Part shown: in pieces, positions 42,084 to 45,873 of the stretch | Layout: each line of letters begins with the position of its first letter | Numbering within the stretch: the stretch's first letter is position 1 | Notes under the pieces: model-generated | What the model was told of the DNA's origin: nothing | The model's database searches: none | What the model saw: only the letters and a program-made list of their open reading frames with translations | DNA from: Desulforapulum sp034007745 | Lineage (GTDB): Bacteria; Desulfobacterota; Desulfobacteria; Desulfobacterales; Desulfobacteraceae | Reading direction: 5' to 3' | Length of the DNA: 45,873 bases | NCBI GenBank assembly: GCA_034007745.1 | Contig: JAVEQI010000029.1 | Coordinates: 1-45,873, forward strand | Program-made: the position numbers and the translations under genes

Positions 42084-42428
42084 TTATGATCTTTCTTTGC
42101 TCAGGGTATCCACAATAAAAGGGGTACACATGATCGCCACACTCTTTTTTTTTATCCATATTCGCGTCATGGGAACGGAATCACCATCAATGTTGGTTAT
42201 ATTTGCAAGTTCTTCAGCAAAGCAGATATCTTTGATTTCAAACTCGTAATAAAAGGTGTTGGAGGTAAACGGATCGGCCACCAGGATGATTTTATCCTTT
42301 TCATAGGGGTGTTTTCTCGGAGAACCCGAAAAAGGAACGTGAATTCGCCTGTCTATCTTGCCAGTTGATGAATAATAAGTCTGAATTTCAAATTTTTCCT
42401 GTACGTTCAAAAGAGCGTTAATGGACAT
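42084..42428 (-). CDS. small protein of unknown function
   Basis: This 114-residue protein has no signal or membrane segment. It contains the stretches FEIQTYYSSTGKIDRRIHVPFSG and ADPFTSNTFYYEFEIKDICFAEEL, which look like beta-strands of a compact domain, but I recognise no family. ATG 42428 is set by CTGGAGAAATCAT; an in-frame upstream start (42479) would add 17 unlike residues. It is convergent with nothing and stands alone between glnH (upstream region) and the DUF2058 gene, which is divergent. Confidence 0.65.
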   Translation of the reverse strand: MSINALLNVQEKFEIQTYYSSTGKIDRRIHVPFSGSPRKHPYEKDKIILVADPFTSNTFYYEFEIKDICFAEELANITNIDGDSVPMTRIWIKKKSVAIMCTPFIVDTLSKERS

Positions 42429-42643
42429 ATGATTTCTCCAGTTAAATTCAATTGTTTTATTATGGAATTTTCCCACCAAAACATTACCATTGGTTTTCCT
42501 TCAGGATGGGTGCCCGCCCCGTTTAGGTTCATTCTGGTTAAGTTTCCCACAACCCCAAAAAAAATGCAAATACATGCAATAAAACTTGCAGGTTTAAGGT
42601 GTTAAAATAAAAATAGATAGGGGTGGAAATAGGAGGTCATAAG
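42429..42643. other. gene-free spacer before the leader frame
   Basis: The spacer between the two divergent genes is 323 bp in total. Apart from the tiny frame at 42644-42706 I see no gene. It holds A-rich runs near 42550-42620 but no clear promoter that I can defend. Confidence 0.4.
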
Positions 42644-42706
42644 ATGATATATGAACCTCTGGACATTGAAATGGCTATGAACGTAAAACCCTTGCTGCGG
42701 CGATAA
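42644..42706 (+). CDS. possible 20-residue leader peptide
   Basis: ATG 42644 follows AGGAGGTCATAAG, a very strong ribosome site, and encodes MIYEPLDIEMAMNVKPLLRR before TAA 42704-42706. It ends 45 bp before the DUF2058 start. Overlapping its end, GCTGCG (about 42694-42699) can pair with CGCAGC about 15 bases downstream. It may be a regulatory upstream frame or simply a real small protein; no family is known to me. Confidence 0.4.
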   Translation: MIYEPLDIEMAMNVKPLLRR

Positions 42707-42751
42707 ACTTGAATCTGTCGCAGCTGATTTCAAAGCAGGCGGGGCAAAGAT

Positions 42752-43237
42752 ATGGGCAATTCACTAAGGGAACAGCTTCTCAAAGCAGGTCTTGTGGACA
42801 AAAAACAGGTCAGCAAGGCAAAGCACGAAAAGCGCATCTCAAAGCAAAAAACAAAGGGCCAAAAACAACCAGTTACGCAACCCGTTGAGGACAGCGTTAC
42901 CAGGGAAGAAAGACTGGCCTATGCTGAACGGAACCGGGAGCTCAACCGCCTGCGTGAACTGGAGAGAAAGAAGCGTGAAGCCCTGGCCCAGGTAAAACAG
43001 CTGATTAAGGACAACCGCTTAACCCTGAAAGAACGTGATGATGACGAACCTTTTTACTTTGTCGTGGGCAAAAAGGTAAAGAAAATGTTTCTGTCCCAGA
43101 AGATTTCAAACGACCTTACAAATGGCCGCCTGGCTATTGCCAACCTTGACGGCAGATTTGAAATCATATCCGAAAGTGCAGCCCGGCAAATAGCCGAACG
43201 GAATCAAAAGGCCCTTGTTTTTTTCAATGATTCTTGA
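42752..43237 (+). CDS. DUF2058 family protein (YaiL-like)
   Basis: This 161-residue soluble protein begins MGNSLREQLLKAGLVDKKQ, the start typical of the DUF2058/YaiL family, then has a long Lys/Arg/Glu/Gln-rich helix (about 15-100) and a C-terminal globular part with FYFVVGKKVKKMFLSQKISNDLTNGRLAI. The basic helix suggests nucleic-acid or ribosome contact; the family's role is unsettled. A GGCGGGGCA stretch precedes the ATG. It stands alone on plus, ending at the hairpin that terminates the opposing TRAP genes. Confidence 0.85.
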   Translation: MGNSLREQLLKAGLVDKKQVSKAKHEKRISKQKTKGQKQPVTQPVEDSVTREERLAYAERNRELNRLRELERKKREALAQVKQLIKDNRLTLKERDDDEPFYFVVGKKVKKMFLSQKISNDLTNGRLAIANLDGRFEIISESAARQIAERNQKALVFFNDS

Positions 43238-43304
43238 TTTCACCAACAGGTCGAGTCATATAGCGAAGGGGTAGAATGACTCCACCGAAAGTTGGGTTCT
43301 TAAA

Positions 43305-43345
43305 AAATGACAGCGGTTGGCACACAGTGCCAACCGCTGTCATTT
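43305..43345 (-). terminator. perfect 19-bp hairpin terminator of the TRAP genes
   Basis: AAATGACAGCGGTTGGCAC (43305-43323) and its exact complement (43327-43345) surround a three-base loop. On the minus strand it is followed by TTTTTT, so it ends the dctQM transcript; on plus there is no T-run, although it also lies behind the DUF2058 gene. Confidence 0.88.
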
Positions 43346-43363
43346 AATCCATTCAGAGCAACA

Positions 43364-43384
43364 CCCACTATCTACTACCCACTA
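43364..43384 (-). repeat. heptanucleotide array at the DctM stop codon
   Basis: In gene sense from 43384: TAGTGGG, TAGTAGA, TAGTGGG, three heptads, the first TAG being the dctM stop codon. It is related to arrays at 15047-15067 and 30447-30481. Confidence 0.82.
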
Positions 43385-44665
43385 ATATCCCATGACCCTG
43401 GGCAGCCACATAACAATACTGGGAAAATATGCCATGATAAATATAACCCCGATTGTTATGGCACAAAAAGGTAACGCCTTCAGAGAAATTTCCTCCAGGG
43501 TGACGTGGCCGATACCCGAAGCGATAAACATATTTTCACCAAGTGGTGGGGTGGAAAAACCAACACCACAGCAACAGACAAGGATCACACCGAAATGAAT
43601 TGGATCGACCCCATATCCAGTCATTATCGGCAGAAGAACAGGAGTAACCAGCATGATAATTGCGAGCGTCTCCATGAACATGCCGAGAAAGAGGAGAAAA
43701 ATGATCATCAAAGCCCAGATTACATGAATGTCAGAGGTAAGCGAAAGCAGTGCCTGGGCAATAATATCAGGAATTCGGTACTGAACAAGAAGGCGTCCAA
43801 AGGCATAGGCGGTGAACATGATGATAAGAACACGACCGGTAAGCCAACTGGTAGTTTCAAGGGATTTCATCAAACCCTTGAGCGTAAGCTCCTTGTAGAT
43901 AAAGATGCCAACGAACAAGGTGTAAAAAATCGCCACAATGGCAGACTCAGTGGGGGTAAACAAACCAGAGTAGATTCCGCCCAGAATGACCACGGGGGCC
44001 ATAATTGACCAGAACCCTTTTTTTAATGTTACTGCAATGTGTTTAATTGAAATGGCCGGCATACCTTCACCATGTTGTTGACCCCGGCAGCGAATGAGGT
44101 GAACAATGATTAGCCCAAATGAAATGAATAAGCCAGGAGCAACACCCGCTATAAACATCTCGGTAATCGACTCCTGGGCAGTTACACCATAGATAACCAT
44201 TGGAATACTAGGAGGAATAATAATTCCTATCCCCCCCGAAGATGCCGTGGCTGCTGATGCGTACCCCGGGTCATAACCACGTTTGATCATGGCAGGAATC
44301 ATAAGCATTCCAACAGCTGCAGTTGTGGCCGGACCAGATCCTGATATGGCACCGAAAAATACGCATGCAAGGGTCGTTGAAATTGCAAGACCGCCATTGA
44401 TGGATCCAACAAGAGATTCTGCAACCTTAACAAGGCGCATCGAAATTCCGGCACTTTCCATCAATGCCCCGGCCATTACAAAAGCCGGAAGAGCCATAAG
44501 TGGGAACTGATTTACAGAGGAGAATGCCACCTGGACCAATGAGGAAAGATCCTGACCAACAACATAAAAAGCGGCCATAGCAGACACGCCAAGGGAAACT
44601 GCGATGGGGGCTCCCATAAAAAGAAGAATACCAAAAGAGATGAACAAAATGCTTGCAGCTGACAT
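43382..44665 (-). CDS. dctM: TRAP transporter large permease, DctM family
   Basis: This 427-residue inner-membrane protein is the large subunit of a TRAP transporter, which imports organic acids with a sodium gradient. It has about twelve hydrophobic segments and DctM hallmarks: MGAPIAVSLGVS, VFFGAISGSGPATTAAVG, the block SSGGIGIIIPPSIPMVIYG and GVGFSTPPLGENMF. Length is normal. It lies 12 bp after dctQ. The substrate is unknown because no binding protein is in the window. Confidence 0.94.
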   Translation of the reverse strand: MSAASILFISFGILLFMGAPIAVSLGVSAMAAFYVVGQDLSSLVQVAFSSVNQFPLMALPAFVMAGALMESAGISMRLVKVAESLVGSINGGLAISTTLACVFFGAISGSGPATTAAVGMLMIPAMIKRGYDPGYASAATASSGGIGIIIPPSIPMVIYGVTAQESITEMFIAGVAPGLFISFGLIIVHLIRCRGQQHGEGMPAISIKHIAVTLKKGFWSIMAPVVILGGIYSGLFTPTESAIVAIFYTLFVGIFIYKELTLKGLMKSLETTSWLTGRVLIIMFTAYAFGRLLVQYRIPDIIAQALLSLTSDIHVIWALMIIFLLFLGMFMETLAIIMLVTPVLLPIMTGYGVDPIHFGVILVCCCGVGFSTPPLGENMFIASGIGHVTLEEISLKALPFCAITIGVIFIMAYFPSIVMWLPRVMGY

Positions 44666-44677
44666 ATAATTCTCCTC

Positions 44678-45226
44678 CTATATTTTTTTTGCTTGAACAA
44701 GCGGTTCTCTAATCTCTTCGATATCCACGGAATCAACATCTGTAATTTTAATTTTAAAAACATACTTCATTACATCTACCTGGATTATACGTATTGTCAT
44801 AAGGCCAAAACTAATTGGAAAGATCCAATAGACATAAGCCATGGACCATTCAAGGGCGGGGGACATATAGGTGAACTCTGTGAGCTCTCTTATGATTTCA
44901 ACGCTCTTTTTTATCATGACGATATTGAAAGCGATCCAGATCAAGTCGGTAAGGATCATGAAAACATCCTCTACAATTTTTGGTAACAGCTTAAACTGAA
45001 TCATAACACGGTTGTGGGCCGCAAGGCGTGCCGCATAAGCCGCTCCAAAAAAGACAAACCATACAAAGGCAAATCTTGAGATCTCTTCACTCCATGGGAT
45101 AACATGATTGAAGCATACTCGAAGGGCTATTTGTAAAAATAAAACAACAACAAAGAAGCTGAGCAGAACCTGGCAGACATAGCTCTCAAAGTTGTCGAGA
45201 ATGTTAAGTATGATCTTTTTAAACAT
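44678..45226 (-). CDS. dctQ: TRAP transporter small permease, DctQ family
   Basis: This 182-residue membrane protein has four hydrophobic segments and DctQ features: QIALRVCFNHVIPWSEEISRFAFVWFVFFGAAYAARLAAHNRV with the conserved WSEEISR, and a C-terminal WIFPISFGLMTIR. It supports the large permease and links it to the periplasmic binding protein. Start 45226 follows AAGGAGACCATCACCA; an in-frame upstream start (45358) would add 44 residues with no signal and no ribosome site. No dctP precedes it; instead the upstream DNA runs into IS-end-like repeats at 45395-45437. Confidence 0.9.
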   Translation of the reverse strand: MFKKIILNILDNFESYVCQVLLSFFVVVLFLQIALRVCFNHVIPWSEEISRFAFVWFVFFGAAYAARLAAHNRVMIQFKLLPKIVEDVFMILTDLIWIAFNIVMIKKSVEIIRELTEFTYMSPALEWSMAYVYWIFPISFGLMTIRIIQVDVMKYVFKIKITDVDSVDIEEIREPLVQAKKI

Positions 45227-45394
45227 TGGTGATGGTCTCCTTGTCTGGTTGAGTTTTATGGGAAACTCCATCCAAAACATCACCGTTGGTGGAATTTCAT
45301 TATTATTTTTGGCCGGGAGTACCTCTTCTGCTCCAGCCGTGACGGTTATGTGTGACAAGGCATTCTCAACTTTGAGAGGGCCTCGTCCTATAGC

Positions 45395-45437
45395 GCTCAG
45401 CTAAATTGATACACCTATGCTCATATAAATTGATACA
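45395..45437. repeat. two direct 19-bp repeats, IS-end-like
   Basis: 45395-45413 and 45419-45437 are near-identical (17 of 19), sharing GCTCA and TAAATTGATACA, with 24-bp period. Multiple direct repeats near a terminus are seen in IS21-type elements, and the following gene fits a mobile element. No terminal inverted repeat can be confirmed without the other end. Confidence 0.6.
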
Positions 45438-45731
45438 GCATCTTTTTACCTTCCTGCTATCCCCTGCAATAAATATAACGCCCTTGCTGGCAAAATAATG
45501 TACCTGTTTGAAGGATGTTATCCCGCTGCTTTATCCCTCCTTAAAAATTCATTAGATATCCCGCCGCTTATCCCCCCGCCTTTCGGATGAAATAAAGAAA
45601 ATCGATATGCCACTTTGAGCATTGCAATATTTGAATCTTAACCCTTCCCCAACCCATTTTAAAAAAAATAATTTTTGATCACGAATATAGCTACGCCCTT
45701 TATACTGCATCATGCTTAAACGGAGGTGCAG
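45438..45731. other. spacer between IS-end-like repeats and the zinc-ribbon gene
   Basis: The gap 45227-45731 (505 bp) has no gene I can support. It holds the two direct repeats above, then AT-rich sequence with TTGATC near 45677 and TTTATA about 18 bp downstream as a weak candidate promoter for the partial gene at 45732. Confidence 0.4.
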
Positions 45732-45873
45732 ATGAATATTAAAAACCGACGTTGCCGTAACTGCGGTCGCCTTTTCAAGGTATGCAACAAAGTAAAAAAA
45801 CATGATTACTGCAAAAGAGAAAAATGTCAGCGCGTCAGGAAGAGCAACTGGCAGAAAGAAAAAATGAAATCTG
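45732..45873 (+). CDS. cysteine-rich zinc-ribbon protein, start only (cut by the window edge)
   Basis: ATG 45732 follows CGGAGGTGCAG. The 47 codons in view read MNIKNRRCRNCGRLFKVC then further basic residues with HDYCKREKCQ: CxxC and CxxxxC pairs in a Lys/Arg-rich chain, a zinc-ribbon pattern. The gene runs off the window. Proteins of this kind occur beside IS21-type transposase genes in related bacteria (from memory), which agrees with the direct repeats upstream. Function is inferred as accessory protein of a mobile element. Confidence 0.6.
   Translation, partial: MNIKNRRCRNCGRLFKVCNKVKKHDYCKREKCQRVRKSNWQKEKMKS

Noticed and set aside
45227..45358. 44-residue N-terminal extension of DctQ
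   Set aside because: It lacks a ribosome site, and DctQ proteins normally begin close to the first membrane segment; AAGGAG before ATG 45226 decides the start.

Overview
The window looks like a chromosomal segment of a Gram-negative anaerobe, most probably a marine sulfate-reducing Desulfobacterales-type deltaproteobacterium. That placement is an inference from the gene mix: TRAP and glycine-betaine transport, pyruvate phosphate dikinase, PilB-type ATPase, TPR lipoprotein, QueH, and many insertion-sequence scars in spacers. No sulfate-reduction gene lies in the window, so it is not proven.

Layout. 1-1063: remnants of two insertion sequences (frameshifted 3' end of an IS66-type transposase, 5' stub of an IS110-type transposase), an unassigned GC-rich stretch, and tRNA-Leu(UAA). 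1168-9472: YjbQ divergent from a thiamine-diphosphate dehydrogenase E1 alpha/beta pair, a receiver-histidine kinase, a large TPR lipoprotein, GlpD and a small unknown protein. 9473-14919: Lon protease, a metallo-beta-lactamase-fold hydrolase and an alanine/glycine:sodium symporter, separated by spacers rich in hairpins and dispersed repeats. 15065-18717: a glycine-betaine ABC operon (ProV, ProW, ProX) with a MarR-type regulator. 18997-24675: a Fic-protein stub, a DEAD-box helicase, a ferritin-like protein, nicotinamidase, a Phd/ParE-type toxin-antitoxin pair whose toxin has no ordinary start codon, and the overlapping trio maf, yggS, queH. 24665-30688: three nucleotide-sugar genes (WecB, UDP-sugar 6-dehydrogenase, UDP-sugar 4-epimerase), a PilB/GspE ATPase fused to a cyclic-nucleotide-binding domain, and a small membrane protein. 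30709-35374: an ABC-F ATPase divergent from pyruvate phosphate dikinase. 35474-39429: a compact minus-strand cassette of a membrane/coiled-coil protein, an ExeA-like AAA ATPase fused to an OmpA domain, and dTDP-glucose 4,6-dehydratase. 39655-43237: a polar amino-acid ABC operon, an unrecognised small gene, and a DUF2058 protein. 43382-45873: TRAP permeases DctM and DctQ without a binding protein in view, then IS-end-like repeats and the start of a cysteine-rich protein cut by the window edge.

How the genes fit together. Osmolyte import (ProVWX), amino-acid import (GlnHPQ, AGCS) and C4-acid/organic-acid import (TRAP) dominate transport. WecB, the dehydrogenase, the epimerase and RfbB supply activated sugars for surface polysaccharide; the TPR lipoprotein, the PilB-cNMP protein and the AAA-OmpA protein are candidate envelope or secretion components in the same neighbourhood. 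PpdK and the E1 pair act at the pyruvate/PEP node.

Most interesting signals: (i) heptanucleotide arrays that begin exactly at the TAG stop codon of three different minus-strand genes; (ii) the AAA-OmpA cassette; (iii) a 5' leader of the AGCS symporter with mutually exclusive helices including a possible pseudoknot; (iv) several large palindromes and dispersed repeats; (v) a toxin reading frame without ATG, GTG or TTG. All functional calls come from reading the sequence; no database search was run.
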